Assembly: GCF_000981225.1 (NCBI RefSeq)
Contig: NZ_LAJC01000021.1
Location: forward strand, 17,452 to 81,451
Direction: 5' to 3'
Source of the DNA: Allosalinactinospora lopnorensis
Lineage (GTDB): Bacteria > Actinomycetota > Actinomycetes > Streptosporangiales > Streptosporangiaceae
DNA length: 64,000 bases
In this document: positions 44,395 to 54,918 of the stretch, piece after piece
Position numbering within the stretch: position 1 is the stretch's first letter
How the letters are laid out: the number at the start of each line of letters is the position of its first letter
Notes under the pieces: generated by a model
The model's input: only the letters and a program-made list of their open reading frames with translations
The model's database searches: none
What the model was told of the DNA's origin: nothing
Program-made: the position numbers and the translations under genes

Positions 44395-45394
44395 ATGGCT
44401 CCCGAGACCATCCACCGAATGCTCAAGCGACACCGCAAGTCACTCGGTTGGACGCAACAGCAACTGGCCGACGCCTTGTGTCAGGAGGCGGGACGCGCCA
44501 CGCTGACGCGCCAAGAGATCTACCGCTGGGAGAATGGGCGCCGGGTACCAACATTCTGGCTGCCCCACCTCATGTCGGTCCTCGGCATTACTCGGGACGA
44601 GCTTGAACGCGTAATCTCACCATCGATGAACGAGGATGACCGCGACCGCATCGCCCACAGCCTTGCCGCACCCTCACGTGTGGACGCCGGCACCGTAGCC
44701 GCGCTCACAGACGTACTCCCGGCGCAACGCCGACTAGACGACTCCCTTCCTGCTACCACGATGCTTCCGGCTACAGCAGCACAGTGGGAATCTGTGGAAC
44801 AACTGGCGCGTGAGGCTCGCGGCCCGCATGCAGATGCGCTTCGCTACGTGGCCGCTGAATACGTGCAGTTCCTGGGTTGGCTACATGCCGAAGCACGCAA
44901 TGACCGGGACGCTGTTCGCTACCTCACAGAAGCAGAGGAACGCGCCGACGACCTAGACGACGGTCCGCTAGTTGCGCAAGCGGCCAACTTCAAGGGCTAC
45001 CTAGCGCGCCAACAGGGACGGCCCCGGGCTGTCGTGCGGTGGTTTTCCGCCGCGTACCACACGCCCGGAGCGGCGCCGCTGCAACGTGTCGGGGACGCGG
45101 TCCAAGCGGCACATGGTACGCGCTTCTTGGGGAACGTGAGACGGCCCGGCGGCTGTTGGGGGATGCATCCGACCTTGCCGACGAAGCGGCGGACACGGAG
45201 GCACCGGATACCGCCTATTGGCTGTCTCCCACTTTTTCCCGTATGGTATGGGCCTTGTCCACCTTGCGTTAGAGGATCACGCCGAGGCAGCGGCCAACCT
45301 CCGGGCTGGACTGGACGGTCTGCCCCCGGAACAACGGGACGCGGAATGGACTCGTGAGTACCGGGTCGCATTGGAGCAAGCGCGGGCCGCGTGA
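44395..45394 (+). CDS. XRE-family regulator with C-terminal TPR-like region, two frameshifts
   Basis: It starts with ATG 44395 with little or no leader after CACAATGG, so it may be leaderless. The HTH has MLKRHRKSLGWTQQQLADAL, LTRQEIYRWENGRRVP and FWLPHLMSVLGITRDELER. The helical C-terminus includes ARGPHADALRYVAAEYVQFL and GYLARQQGRPRAVVRWF. It then changes frame twice: LLGERETARRLLGDASDLAD, then HAEAAANLRAGLDGLPPEQ, ending at 45394. Each break is a net loss of one base (near 45115 and 45240). It is a close paralogue of the gene at 4893-5883 and transcribed away from its cassette in both places. Confidence 0.75.
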
Positions 45395-45652
45395 GGACTC
45401 TACCGGCAGATTGCGGACGTGTTCCGGGGACGGCCATGCACTCTCCCTGCCGCTGCCGAATGGGGCGCTACCACGGGTAATGCCTGTGGTTCGAGTCGGA
45501 TCCGGTAGATGGCCCGATGTTCCGGTGACGAATTCGCCAATATCGCGGAATCCGCCCTAAGTTACCGTGCGGTAACTCTGGTGGGGGTCGCAACCTGAGG
45601 CTGCATGAGGAACGCGGTTCTCCTCGTGTGAGGGCGGTTCAGGGCGACGGGG
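45395..45652. other. intergenic before the replication gene
   Basis: About 260 bases without a gene. It holds TTACCGTGCGGTAA at 45559-45572, a perfect 7-bp dyad that could be an operator or part of an origin, 80 bases before the rep start. Confidence 0.5.
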
Positions 45653-47152
45653 GTGCCTGTGGCGGAGTTGGTGACAGAGCGGGCGTTGTTCGATCGGGCG
45701 GGTCGTGTCGACTTTCCCGAGTGGCAGAACCAGGTGGAGCGGGCGGGGTTTTGTTCGCATCCGGTGCGGATTGCGGGCTCGGCTGCGGCGGTGGATGTGT
45801 CCTCGGGGGAAGTGCGGGCCGAAACCTCCACGCGGGACGCTCCGGATGGAACTCTTCTGGTGGCGTGTGGGGATCGGCGGGCCTCAGTGTGCCCGTCGTG
45901 CGCGGAGACGTATCGCCGCGACATGTGGCACTTGGTGAACGCCGGGCTGTCGGGGCGCGTGGAGCCTGCGGCGGCGGAGTCCTCGGGGGTGTCGACGGCG
46001 GTTCCGGAGTCGGTGGTGGAGCATCCCACGATGTTTGTGACGTTGACGGCGCCCAGCTTCGGGGCGGTGCATACGGCACATGCGGATGGGGGGCGGTGTC
46101 GTCCTCGCTCGGGTGCGCGGCGGTGCCCCCATGGGCGTCTTCTCGGGTGTGGGCTGGTGCACGATCCTGATCATCCGGTGGTGGGGACTCCGCTCTGTAC
46201 GGGGTGTTATGACTACACGGGCGCGGTGCTGTGGAACTCCAGCGTGAGCGAACTGTGGCGCCGTACGCGTATCGGGATTGACCGTGCTCTGGCGCCTCTG
46301 GTCTCGGATGCGCTGGGGCATCGGGTGACGGTGGCGGGGCTGCGTGACTTCCTTCGGGTCTCCTATGTGAAGGTGGCCGAGTTCCAAAAGCGTGGGCTGG
46401 TGCACCTGCATGTAGTCGTCCGGCTTGATGGCGTCGATCCGGATGGGTCCTCGGCGGTGGTGCCTCCCCCGTCCTGGGCGTCAGTGGGGTTGCTGCGTTC
46501 CGCGCTTGATCGGGTGGTGCCGACGGTCTCCGTAGCGTTGCCTTCGCCCGATGGGCAGTTGCGCACTTCTGCATGGGGGCCGCAGTACGACGTCTCTGAC
46601 ATCAGCAACGGCCCCAGTAGCGATCCTCGGCGCACGGCGGCCTATGTGGCCAAGTACGCCACCAAGACCGCCTCCGACATTGCCGGGGCGGGTGCGGTGT
46701 TGGCGCGACGCATCCGCCGATTGCGCCGGGGGTGGCTGCGGCGTGCGGTGGGGGCGCACTTGGCCCGGATGGTCGAAACCGCGTGGAACCTCGGCGGGCG
46801 CTCCGATCTCGCACATTTACGGCTTCGCCAGTGGGCGCACACGCTGGGGTTTCGGGGCCACTTCGCCACCAAGAGCCGCCGTTACAGCGTGACCATGGGG
46901 GCGTTGCGGGCGGTGCGGCGGTCCTGGCGTGCCCAACAGCGCCAGAGTTCGGGCGAGACCGATGTGTGGGGCGCTGGGGGCGAGGAATCCACGGTCATCG
47001 TGGGCCAGTGGCGCTACGTCGGGCGCGGATACGCCAAGTCGGTTGACGCGATGCTCGTCGAATCGATGAAACGCGACCACGAAGAAACCATCATCGAGTA
47101 CCGCGACCAGGTCGCCCGCGAGAAACAGCTAGCGGCCGATGTTGATTTCTAG
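45653..47152 (+). CDS. RepSA-like replication initiator of the integrative element
   Basis: 499 residues from GTG 45653. A zinc-knuckle-like start (CSHPVRIAGS, CPSCAETYRRDMWHLV) precedes the FVTLTAPSFG motif and CGLVHDPDHP. The metal-binding HUH-type motif is GLVHLHVVVRLDG. Later segments include RRTAAYVAKYATK and LGFRGHFATKSRRYSVT, typical of the RepSA/replication-initiator family of actinomycete integrative elements, which replicate by rolling circle after excision. It is followed by a repeat-bearing gap, then xis and int. Confidence 0.88.
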   Translation: MPVAELVTERALFDRAGRVDFPEWQNQVERAGFCSHPVRIAGSAAAVDVSSGEVRAETSTRDAPDGTLLVACGDRRASVCPSCAETYRRDMWHLVNAGLSGRVEPAAAESSGVSTAVPESVVEHPTMFVTLTAPSFGAVHTAHADGGRCRPRSGARRCPHGRLLGCGLVHDPDHPVVGTPLCTGCYDYTGAVLWNSSVSELWRRTRIGIDRALAPLVSDALGHRVTVAGLRDFLRVSYVKVAEFQKRGLVHLHVVVRLDGVDPDGSSAVVPPPSWASVGLLRSALDRVVPTVSVALPSPDGQLRTSAWGPQYDVSDISNGPSSDPRRTAAYVAKYATKTASDIAGAGAVLARRIRRLRRGWLRRAVGAHLARMVETAWNLGGRSDLAHLRLRQWAHTLGFRGHFATKSRRYSVTMGALRAVRRSWRAQQRQSSGETDVWGAGGEESTVIVGQWRYVGRGYAKSVDAMLVESMKRDHEETIIEYRDQVAREKQLAADVDF

Positions 47153-47228
47153 CGTTCCAGGGGATGCAATCCCGAAGCGATTCGGCGGTTTCCAGGGAAC
47201 CGCAATCATTGGAATCCAAGAATACACT

Positions 47229-47314
47229 GCGCGCGAAGCGCGTCCAATTCATTCATCGCGTACTTTCCGCGCAAACCGTCACCATTGGAACAGCAAAACC
47301 GCGCGCGAAGCGCG
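47229..47314. repeat. duplicated ATTGGAA/GCGCGCGAAGCGCG elements between rep and xis
   Basis: GCGCGCGAAGCGCG occurs at 47229-47242 and 47301-47314, each about 15-20 bases after CATTGGAA. The 47153-47503 interval has no gene and is a natural place for an origin or a folded regulatory RNA. Confidence 0.5.
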
Positions 47315-47503
47315 TCAATGTACGCCTCGGCTTCGCCGGGCGAAGGGGCGGTGGTCGGGGTTCGGTACGGCCCCGCCGGCCGTGCACTGTCAAGCATTTT
47401 CCGGAAATTCCTTGCCCGGTTTCGGTCGTGGTTTTTGGCCCGTGGCTGGCCCGTGGGGTGGCTTTCTGGTGGCCCGTGAATGGCCCGTGTAGGGGTGGTT
47501 TGT

Positions 47504-47698
47504 ATGGGGGATAAGAAGACTCTGACCGTGGCGGAGGTGGCGTCTGAGCTGGGTTTTGATCGTTCTACGGTGTATCGGTGGATCCATACTGGCAACGGTC
47601 CTCGGGTGTTTCGCTCGCCTGGTGGTCATATCCGTGTGCGGCGCGCGGATTTTATAGAATGGGCTGGGCAGAACAATCTAGGCGATGGGAGCCGCTGA
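47504..47698 (+). CDS. excisionase-like helix-turn-helix protein
   Basis: 64 residues from ATG 47504, after AGGGGTGG. It has TVAEVASELGFDRSTVYRWI and PGGHIRVRRADFIEW, the winged HTH of Xis/MerR-type excisionases. It ends one base before the integrase start (TGA GTG). It would direct the integrase toward excision. Confidence 0.85.
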   Translation: MGDKKTLTVAEVASELGFDRSTVYRWIHTGNGPRVFRSPGGHIRVRRADFIEWAGQNNLGDGSR

Positions 47699-49221
47699 GT
47701 GAAGACCGAACGCGGGCAGGAATTAGAATTTTGGACGATCCGGGAACGCAAAGGGCGGTCTAAGCCGTGGGAGCTGCGGTGGCGGGTGGAGGACGCGAAA
47801 CGCTCGAAGAGTTTCAAAACTAAGGAACTGGCGCGCAACCGTGAGCGGGCGCTGATCAGTGCGGCGCGTGATAGTGAGACGTTCTCGACCGTGACCGGTG
47901 AACCGCTCTCCTGGGCTCGCTCGGCGGAGTCGGTGTATGAGGCAGCGGTGTCCTACGCGCGTCATGCCCGGGGCGCCACCGATGCGGGCAACACCCGGCG
48001 CACACTTCGGGACAACCTAGTGCGGCTGGTCATGGCTGCGCTCGATGACACAGTGGTGCGTAAGGATCCGCCACCGGGAAGTATGGCGGCGGTGCGCGCT
48101 CGGCGCTGGGAGCCTATGCCCTGTCGTTTGACGTCGACACCTCGGCCAAACGCCAGGAGGAACGCGTCGTGGCCCGTACGGCGCCCGACGACACCACTGC
48201 GGCGTGCCTGGCCTGGGTTGCCCGGGTCGCGCGTCCGCTGTGCGATATCGCCTCACCCGATACCGCTATGGCGCTGCTTGATGACGCCTGCGTGCGCGTC
48301 GATGGTTGCGGGTCCGTCGCATCCGACACGCGTCGGCGTCGGCGCGGTGTCCTGTCCAGCATGCTCGATCACGCGGTGAGCCGGGGCGTGCTCGGCGCCA
48401 ACCCATTGTCCGGGCTCACCACACGGCGGGCACGCTCCTCCGATGCCATCAACCCGCGCACCATCCCCGACTACACGCAAGCCGGGCGGCTGCTGCGCGC
48501 CATCGAAACCAGCACCAACCCCACCGACCGCTACCTGCACGCGTTCTTCACCCTCGCCTACCTGGCCGGTACCCGGCCCGGTGAAACACGCGCCATCCGA
48601 GATCAGGACATCATCTGGCCCGAACACGTCACCGATCCCGATGCCGCGCCCGGCTGGGGCGTACTCGTGGCCGGGGGCTCACGCACCGAGGTAGACGCTT
48701 CCTACACCGACGACGGGCAAAACGGTGAAGATCGCGGACTGAAAGGCCGTGAACAGGACGCGGTCCGCATGGTGCCGCTGCCACCTGAAGCCGTGGCCGT
48801 GCTCCGCCACCACATCGCCACCTACGGCGGCGCCCCGGACGGACGCCTGTTCTGGCACCACACCGCGCGCAAGATGTACGACGTCCTACCCGGCAAGGTC
48901 TACCGGCGCACGTGGCGGCGTGCTCGCGCTACGGCCCTGACCGATGCCGAGCGGGCGCTGTAGGTGGCCGTGCGCCCCTACGATCTGCGCCACGGGTGCG
49001 CAAGCCTGCTCATCGGGGAAGGAATCCCCACACCCGAGATCGCGCGACGCCTGGGCCACAGCGTGGAAGTTCTACTGACCACCTATACCCATTGGTTCAA
49101 GGAACAGGAACACGCCGCGAATCGCCTGCTCAGCGACACGTTCGCGCGACGCGGGCCTCTCACGGGCCAACTTTCTCCAGAATCCCCCGAAACCCCGCAT
49201 GACACCAGGTCAGAGACCTAA
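47699..49221 (+). pseudogene. tyrosine site-specific integrase, frameshift plus internal stop
   Basis: It starts with GTG 47699. The N-terminal arm-binding part has FWTIRERKGRSKPWELRWRV and KSFKTKELARNRERAL. After a frame change near 48100 (one base lost) come the core-binding domain and box I, AGTRPGETRAIRDQDI. A TAG at 48961-48963 interrupts the gene between RATALTDAERAL and VAVRPYDLRHGCASLL. The Arg of box II, RRLGHSVEV and the catalytic Tyr in LLTTYTHWF all lie beyond it. CAG to TAG would explain the stop. If both changes are real, the element cannot excise on its own. Confidence 0.8.
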
Positions 49222-49234
49222 ACCCCTGCGGTCC

Positions 49235-49259
49235 ACCCCTCCCCGCGTGCGCGGGAGCG
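49235..49259. repeat. single CRISPR-repeat-like sequence next to int
   Basis: It shares TCCCCGCGTGCGCGGG (49240-49255) with the repeat at 40207, differing by a G-run contraction and a few end bases. It lies just beyond the integrase stop, where an attachment site is expected. Confidence 0.5.
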
Positions 49260-49303
49260 TACACGGTCACCCGCGGCCGGGGAGGCCGCCCCTGCCGGTG
49301 GCC

Positions 49304-50241
<938 letters not shown>

Positions 50242-50262
50242 AACACAAGTACACTGGCCGGC

Positions 50263-50877
50263 ATGGACAACGATGACTACCGGCAACGCGTCATCGCCGC
50301 GGCCGACCGGCTCTACTACACAAAGGGCTTCTCCGCCGTGGGCATGGACCAGCTCCGAGACGCCGCCGGGATCTCCCTACGCCGCCTCTACCAGCTCTTC
50401 CCCTCCAAGAACGACGTTGTCACGGCGGTCCTGCAAAACAGGCGCAAAATATGGGCCGACGGTCTGACGGAGTACATGGACGCGGCCCCCACCCCCCGCG
50501 GGAAGCTACTGGCCGTCTACGACTTCCTGGCCGATTGGTTCTGCGAGGACGACTTCCGGGGGTGCGGGTTCATCAACGCCTTCGCCGAACTCGGCGCGGT
50601 CAACTCCGAGATCGCCGCCATCGCGCGCGAACACAAAATGTCCTTCCAGCGCCATATGGCCAGGCTGGTGGCCGAGATCGGCGCGGCCCCCTCCCTCGCC
50701 CACCACCTCATGCTCCTGGCAGAGGGCGCCCAGACCACCGCGGCACTGACCGGCGACCCCAGCGCCGCCCACCACGCTCGCCAAGCGGCCGAGATCCTCA
50801 TCGACACGGCGCTGGCGAAGGAACACCCCAACACGAACGGCGAGGACGCCGAGACGCACCTCGCGAACCACGGATGA
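50263..50877 (+). CDS. TetR-family transcriptional regulator
   Basis: 204 residues from ATG 50263. The HTH reads VIAAADRLYYTKGFSAVGMD then SLRRLYQLFPSKNDVV. The C-terminal ligand domain includes WFCEDDFRGCGFINAFAEL. It is autoregulated and represses the divergent hydrolase, judging by the paired GAGAAC palindromes immediately upstream. Confidence 0.88.
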   Translation: MDNDDYRQRVIAAADRLYYTKGFSAVGMDQLRDAAGISLRRLYQLFPSKNDVVTAVLQNRRKIWADGLTEYMDAAPTPRGKLLAVYDFLADWFCEDDFRGCGFINAFAELGAVNSEIAAIAREHKMSFQRHMARLVAEIGAAPSLAHHLMLLAEGAQTTAALTGDPSAAHHARQAAEILIDTALAKEHPNTNGEDAETHLANHG

Positions 50878-50882
50878 CGCCC

Positions 50883-50969
50883 CCGACCACCCCCGCGTGG
50901 GAGGGGAGCAGGTCGTGTTCCTCCTTTTCGGTGGTGGCGGGGGACCATCCCCGCGTGTGCGAGGAGCAG
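50883..50969. CRISPR. two CRISPR-like repeats with a 29-base spacer
   Basis: Repeats at 50883-50911 and 50941-50969 match the 40207 unit (GACCATCCCCGCGTGxxxGxGGAGCAG pattern). The spacer is 29 bases, not 32. No cas genes are seen. The remaining 200 bases to the next gene carry nothing else I can identify. Confidence 0.55.
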
Positions 50970-51168
50970 ACTGAATGACCTGCGCTTCTCGGAGTGTAGG
51001 GGACCCGTTTTATTCACTTCTGGAGAATCCGGCGAAACGCCCACCGGGATATGCGAACCGTGCCGCCCCGCGGTCAGGGTGGGCGGCCCGCACGGCTCGC
51101 TCCTCGCCGCACGGCCCCATTCCCTGCTGATCCCTGCCGACCACCCCCCTCCCCCGCCGGCTCCCCTG

Positions 51169-52620
51169 CTAACCGGTGAAGATCCGCTGGCCCGGGGCGA
51201 GGATCGAGGCGGGGTCGTACTCGGCCTTGGCGGCCGTCAGGTCCGCCCAGCGGTCGCCGAAGTGCGCGCGCCAGTCCTCCGGTTCCATGGGGACGCTCCC
51301 CACGGGGTAGCGGAACCCGCCGTGCTCCCGGGCGAGCTCGTAGAGGCGGCGGTTGTGCCGCAGCGCCTCGTCGGCGGTCGGCGCCTCCGCTCCGGGGGTG
51401 GCGGTCTTCAGCAGGGCGAACAGGAACAGCAGCGGCTCCTCGGGGGCGCGCAGCAGTGGTGCGCGCAGCAGCTCGCGGCGTATCGGGTACAGCAGGACGA
51501 CCCCGCTGGGGCCGATGTCGGCGGGGGTGAGTCCGGCCATGACCGAGGCCACCACGTCGTCCGCGGCGCTGTCGGGGAGCAGCAGGTTCAGCCACGGGTG
51601 CGGGTCGCGCCACTCGCCGGTGGATTCCAGGTAGGCGACACTGGGCGCCAGCCGGTCGGCGAACTCGGGGAACGGCAGGTCGCCGATCTCCGCGTGCTCC
51701 CGTTCGTCGTGCAGGTCGCCGATGAGGGCGGTGTCGTCCGGTCGGCCGCCGAGTGGCATCGCGACCGCCTCCAGCAGGTAGCGCCATCCGCCTTCCTCCT
51801 CGGGGTCGGGCTGGGTCTGGCCTTCGACGTAGTCGAAGCGCCCGTCGGCCACCAGGCGCCGCTGATCCCGCATCAGCGCGGCCGGGCTGGAGTAGCGGAG
51901 CACGTAGCGGCGGACGGTCGGGGGCACCGGCACCGTCTCCAGGGTGGCCCGCGTGATGACGGCGCACTGGCCGAGTCCGGCCAGTACGGCGTGGAAGAGC
52001 CCGGGCCGCTGCGTCGGTGAACAGATCTCGATGTGACCGGTTCCGGTCACCACTTCGAGTTCCGCGACACTGTCGGTCTGCGCCCCGTAGCGGTGGCTCG
52101 CCCCGCCGAGGCCGCCCGCCGAGAGCGTTCCCCCCACCGAAAGCTCCAGGTAGTCGGTGAGCACCCGCGGGGCCCGCCCGTGCCGCAGCGTCGCCCGCAG
52201 CACCTCGCTCCAGCACGCGCCCCCTTGGACCGCGACGCGGCCGTCCCTCTCCCACCGGACGCCGTTGAGCGTGCCCATGTCGATGACCACCCCGTCCTCG
52301 GCCTGGGCCTGCCCGTAGGTGGAGTGCCCCCGGCCGCGCGCGGCGGCGCGGACTCCGCGGTCGGCGCACAGGCGCAGCACCGCCGCGATGTCGGACGCGG
52401 ATCCCGCGCAGAGCACCCCGAGCGGGCGGTGGTGCACGAGGTGCCCGTAGTCGTCGGCGGCCTCCGCGGCCGCCCGCTCGCCGAGGCGCAGTTCGCCGTC
52501 CAGGGGCGGGAGGTCGGCGAACAGGAGCGATGCGGACGGCCCGGGGCGTCCCGGAGGACCGAAGCCGGTCGCGGGCTCGCCGGTTCCGGTCGTTTCTTTC
52601 CCATTCAGGGAGTTGTCCAC
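51169..52620 (-). CDS. FAD-linked oxidase (berberine-bridge/cytokinin-oxidase type)
   Basis: 483 residues from GTG 52620. The PCMH-type FAD domain has VRAAARGRGHSTYGQAQ and the segment LSVGGTLSAGGLGG. The C-terminus ends AKAEYDPASILAPGQRIF, the standard BBE-like close. Such enzymes oxidise sugars, cytokinins or alkaloid-like amines with oxygen. There is no secretion signal; it appears cytoplasmic. It is a single-gene unit with no clear partner. Confidence 0.85.
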   Translation of the reverse strand: MDNSLNGKETTGTGEPATGFGPPGRPGPSASLLFADLPPLDGELRLGERAAAEAADDYGHLVHHRPLGVLCAGSASDIAAVLRLCADRGVRAAARGRGHSTYGQAQAEDGVVIDMGTLNGVRWERDGRVAVQGGACWSEVLRATLRHGRAPRVLTDYLELSVGGTLSAGGLGGASHRYGAQTDSVAELEVVTGTGHIEICSPTQRPGLFHAVLAGLGQCAVITRATLETVPVPPTVRRYVLRYSSPAALMRDQRRLVADGRFDYVEGQTQPDPEEEGGWRYLLEAVAMPLGGRPDDTALIGDLHDEREHAEIGDLPFPEFADRLAPSVAYLESTGEWRDPHPWLNLLLPDSAADDVVASVMAGLTPADIGPSGVVLLYPIRRELLRAPLLRAPEEPLLFLFALLKTATPGAEAPTADEALRHNRRLYELAREHGGFRYPVGSVPMEPEDWRAHFGDRWADLTAAKAEYDPASILAPGQRIFTG

Positions 52621-52834
52621 AACGGCCTCGTTCCCTCGTCGCGCCTTCGGGTCGAAGGCAGCCTATTGCGACCCACATCCGGCACGGCGTGTCAATCCCG
52701 CCCGCGCCTCCCGTAAGCGGACAGTCACCGTCTCGTTCGTAGAATCGAACCCGATCCGCAGTCGACACGTGATCACCGGTGACGCTATCCGGGCAAGGGC
52801 TCATCGGCAGGATGGGAAGAGGCACGCCTCACCT

Positions 52835-53107
52835 ATGGACGACGACAACGTGAGCAGGACCGGCCCCGGTACCGGCGCGGACCCGTGGGCCAAGCGCGAG
52901 GCCGCTCAGACCGACGTCGACGACCCCACGATCCCGTTCCTCGGCAGCCCTGTGCAGATCACCGGCTACCTCCGGGAGGATCTTCGAACGGTGCTCAATG
53001 AGGCCCGCTTCACGGTCGAGGAGGAGGACGCCCTCTCCTACGTCCCCGCCACGACCCAGGCGCGGCCCGAGATCCAGGTGTTCCTGATATGCGGGCGGGG
53101 CGGCTGA
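52835..53107 (+). CDS. small hypothetical protein
   Basis: 90 residues from ATG 52835. It is acidic and contains FLGSPVQITGYLREDLRTVL and EEEDALSYVPATTQARPEIQ, ending VFLICGRGG. I do not recognise the family. It lies between the FAD oxidase and the SpoIIE-type phosphatase on the strand of the latter, 75 bases upstream. Confidence 0.5.
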   Translation: MDDDNVSRTGPGTGADPWAKREAAQTDVDDPTIPFLGSPVQITGYLREDLRTVLNEARFTVEEEDALSYVPATTQARPEIQVFLICGRGG

Positions 53108-53181
53108 TGCCCGTGCGACCGGCGGCGTTCCCCTCCAGAAAGCGGCCGGAGACGCCGCGCGTACAGGGATTCTGAGGGCCG

Positions 53182-54918
53182 ATGGACTCACCGACCGATG
53201 GCAACCGCCTCGCCGCGGGCGGCGCCGCGGACCGTGCGGCGCTGCGTGTCCCCCTGTCCTTTCTGAACGAGGCCATCGTCCGGCTCGGGGCCAGCCTCGA
53301 CCCGGAACAGATCGTCCGCGAACTCGGCGATGTCCTGGTTCCCGTGCTCGCCGACGTCGCGGCCGTCCACCTCACCGAGGCGCTCTTCGCCCCGCACCGG
53401 CTCGACGGCGGGCTTCCCGACGCCCAGGACGCGTCCGCCGGCAGGCTGCGGCGGTCGGTCGTGGCGCACGGCGGGGACCCCGGCCGGTGGTATGAGGCCC
53501 TCCCCGGGGGCGACGTCTGGGGGATGCCGCCGGCCAACCCGGTGCGCCGCGCCGTGGCCGCCAGGGAGCCGGTCCTCGTGGAGCGCGTCGACAGCGCCCT
53601 GGCCCGGAGCTTCACCGCTTCCGGCGGGGCGGACGCTCTCGCGGCGCTGCTGGGCGACCACTCACTCCTCGCTGTTCCGCTCTGCGCGCGAGGACGCGTG
53701 CTGGGCGCGCTCCTGCTGCTGCGCAGCCCCGACCGCGCGCCCTTCGACGATGTCGACGTGCTCACAGCGGCCCAGATCGCAGCTCAGGCCGGCCTCGTCG
53801 TGCACCACGCCGACCTCTACCGGGCCAAGGCGGGCATCGCCAACACGCTGCAGCGCAGCATGCTGCCCCGCCTGCCTCCCCGTGTGGCCGGGTTCGACAT
53901 CGCGAGCCGCTACCTGAGCAGCAGCCAGACGGCGCAGGTCGGCGGGGACTGGTTCGACGCGATCCCTCTGCCGGGAGGACGCGTGGCGCTGGTCGTCGGC
54001 GACGTCATGGGCCACGGCATCCGGTCGGCGACCGCCATGGGGCAGTTCCGCACAGCGGTGCAGACCCTCGCGGCACTCGACCTCCCGCCCGACCACGTGC
54101 TCCGCAGCCTCGACGAGCTGGCCGAACAGCTCGACGAGAACTACCTGGCCACCTGCCTCTACGTGGTCTACGACCCGGTTTCGCGCTGCTGCAGTATCGC
54201 CAACGCGGGGCACATCCCGCCGGTGCTGCTGCACACGGACGGGCGCGCCGAACTGCTCACCCTGCCCACCGGGGCGCCGATCGGGGTGGGCGGGATCGCC
54301 TTCGAGTCCGTCGACATCCCCGTCGACGACGGGGCCGTTCTCACGATGTGCACGGACGGGCTCGTCGAACGGCGCGGAGAGGGCATCGGCGACGGGCTCT
54401 CGGCCATGTGCTCCGGTTTCGGCGCGCCCGACCAGCCGCTGGACGACCTGTGCGACCGCCTGATCGACTCGCTGCTCACCGACGACCGCGAGGACGACGC
54501 CGCGCTGCTCATGGCACGCCTGCACGGCATCGACCCGGGCCACGTCGCCCACTGGTTCCTGGAACCGCGCACCAGCACCCCCTCCCGCGTGCGCCGGCTC
54601 GTCCGCACGACGCTCGCGGACTGGGACCTTTCGGCGATCGCCGAAACCACCGAACTGCTCGTGACCGAGCTGGTGACCAACGCCGTACGGCACTCCTCCC
54701 AGCCGATCGAGCTGCGGCTGCTGCGCACCGAGGCCCTTCTGTGCGAGGTCGCCGACAGTGACCACCAGCGCCCGGTCCTGCGCCATACCGCGGAGACCGA
54801 CGAGAGCGGCCGCGGCCTGCAGCTGGTCAGCCGGCTCGCTCGGCGCTGGGGAAGCAGCGCCAAGACCAACGGCAAGGTGGTCTGGTTCGAGCAGGAGCTT
54901 CCGCCACCCGGCGAGTGA
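53182..54918 (+). CDS. GAF-PP2C (SpoIIE)-HATPase regulator
   Basis: 578 residues. Residues about 20-200 are a GAF sensor. The middle is a SpoIIE/RsbU phosphatase with SQTAQVGGDWFDAIPLPGGR, VVGDVMGHGIRSATAM and TMCTDGLVERRGEG, the metal Asp and Gly residues intact. The last 120 residues are an RsbW-like HATPase with TTELLVTELVTNAVRHS and RGLQLVSRLARRWGS. Fused phosphatase and kinase domains regulate anti-sigma-antagonist switching in actinomycetes. The signal and target sigma factor are unknown. Confidence 0.9.
   Translation: MDSPTDGNRLAAGGAADRAALRVPLSFLNEAIVRLGASLDPEQIVRELGDVLVPVLADVAAVHLTEALFAPHRLDGGLPDAQDASAGRLRRSVVAHGGDPGRWYEALPGGDVWGMPPANPVRRAVAAREPVLVERVDSALARSFTASGGADALAALLGDHSLLAVPLCARGRVLGALLLLRSPDRAPFDDVDVLTAAQIAAQAGLVVHHADLYRAKAGIANTLQRSMLPRLPPRVAGFDIASRYLSSSQTAQVGGDWFDAIPLPGGRVALVVGDVMGHGIRSATAMGQFRTAVQTLAALDLPPDHVLRSLDELAEQLDENYLATCLYVVYDPVSRCCSIANAGHIPPVLLHTDGRAELLTLPTGAPIGVGGIAFESVDIPVDDGAVLTMCTDGLVERRGEGIGDGLSAMCSGFGAPDQPLDDLCDRLIDSLLTDDREDDAALLMARLHGIDPGHVAHWFLEPRTSTPSRVRRLVRTTLADWDLSAIAETTELLVTELVTNAVRHSSQPIELRLLRTEALLCEVADSDHQRPVLRHTAETDESGRGLQLVSRLARRWGSSAKTNGKVVWFEQELPPPGE

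Larger units (their letters stand above)
40213..49255. mobile_element. small pSAM2-like integrative element (boundaries inferred)
   Basis: The module RepSA-like initiator, excisionase, tyrosine integrase (45653-49221) has the order seen at the right end of actinomycete integrative and conjugative elements, where the attachment site follows int. A 16-base sequence TCCCCGCGTGCGCGGG recurs at 40213-40228 and, 18 bases past the int stop, at 49240-49255. The interior 41.3-45.4 kb is visibly less GC-rich than its flanks. No FtsK-like transfer gene, Pra activator or KorSA repressor is present, so it is mini-sized or degraded and probably not self-transmissible. The element is well supported; the exact ends are not. 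Confidence 0.6.

Noticed and set aside
45488..45497. GGTTCGAGTC resembling a tRNA T-loop near the rep gene
   Set aside because: No D-arm, anticodon arm or acceptor stem can be folded around it.
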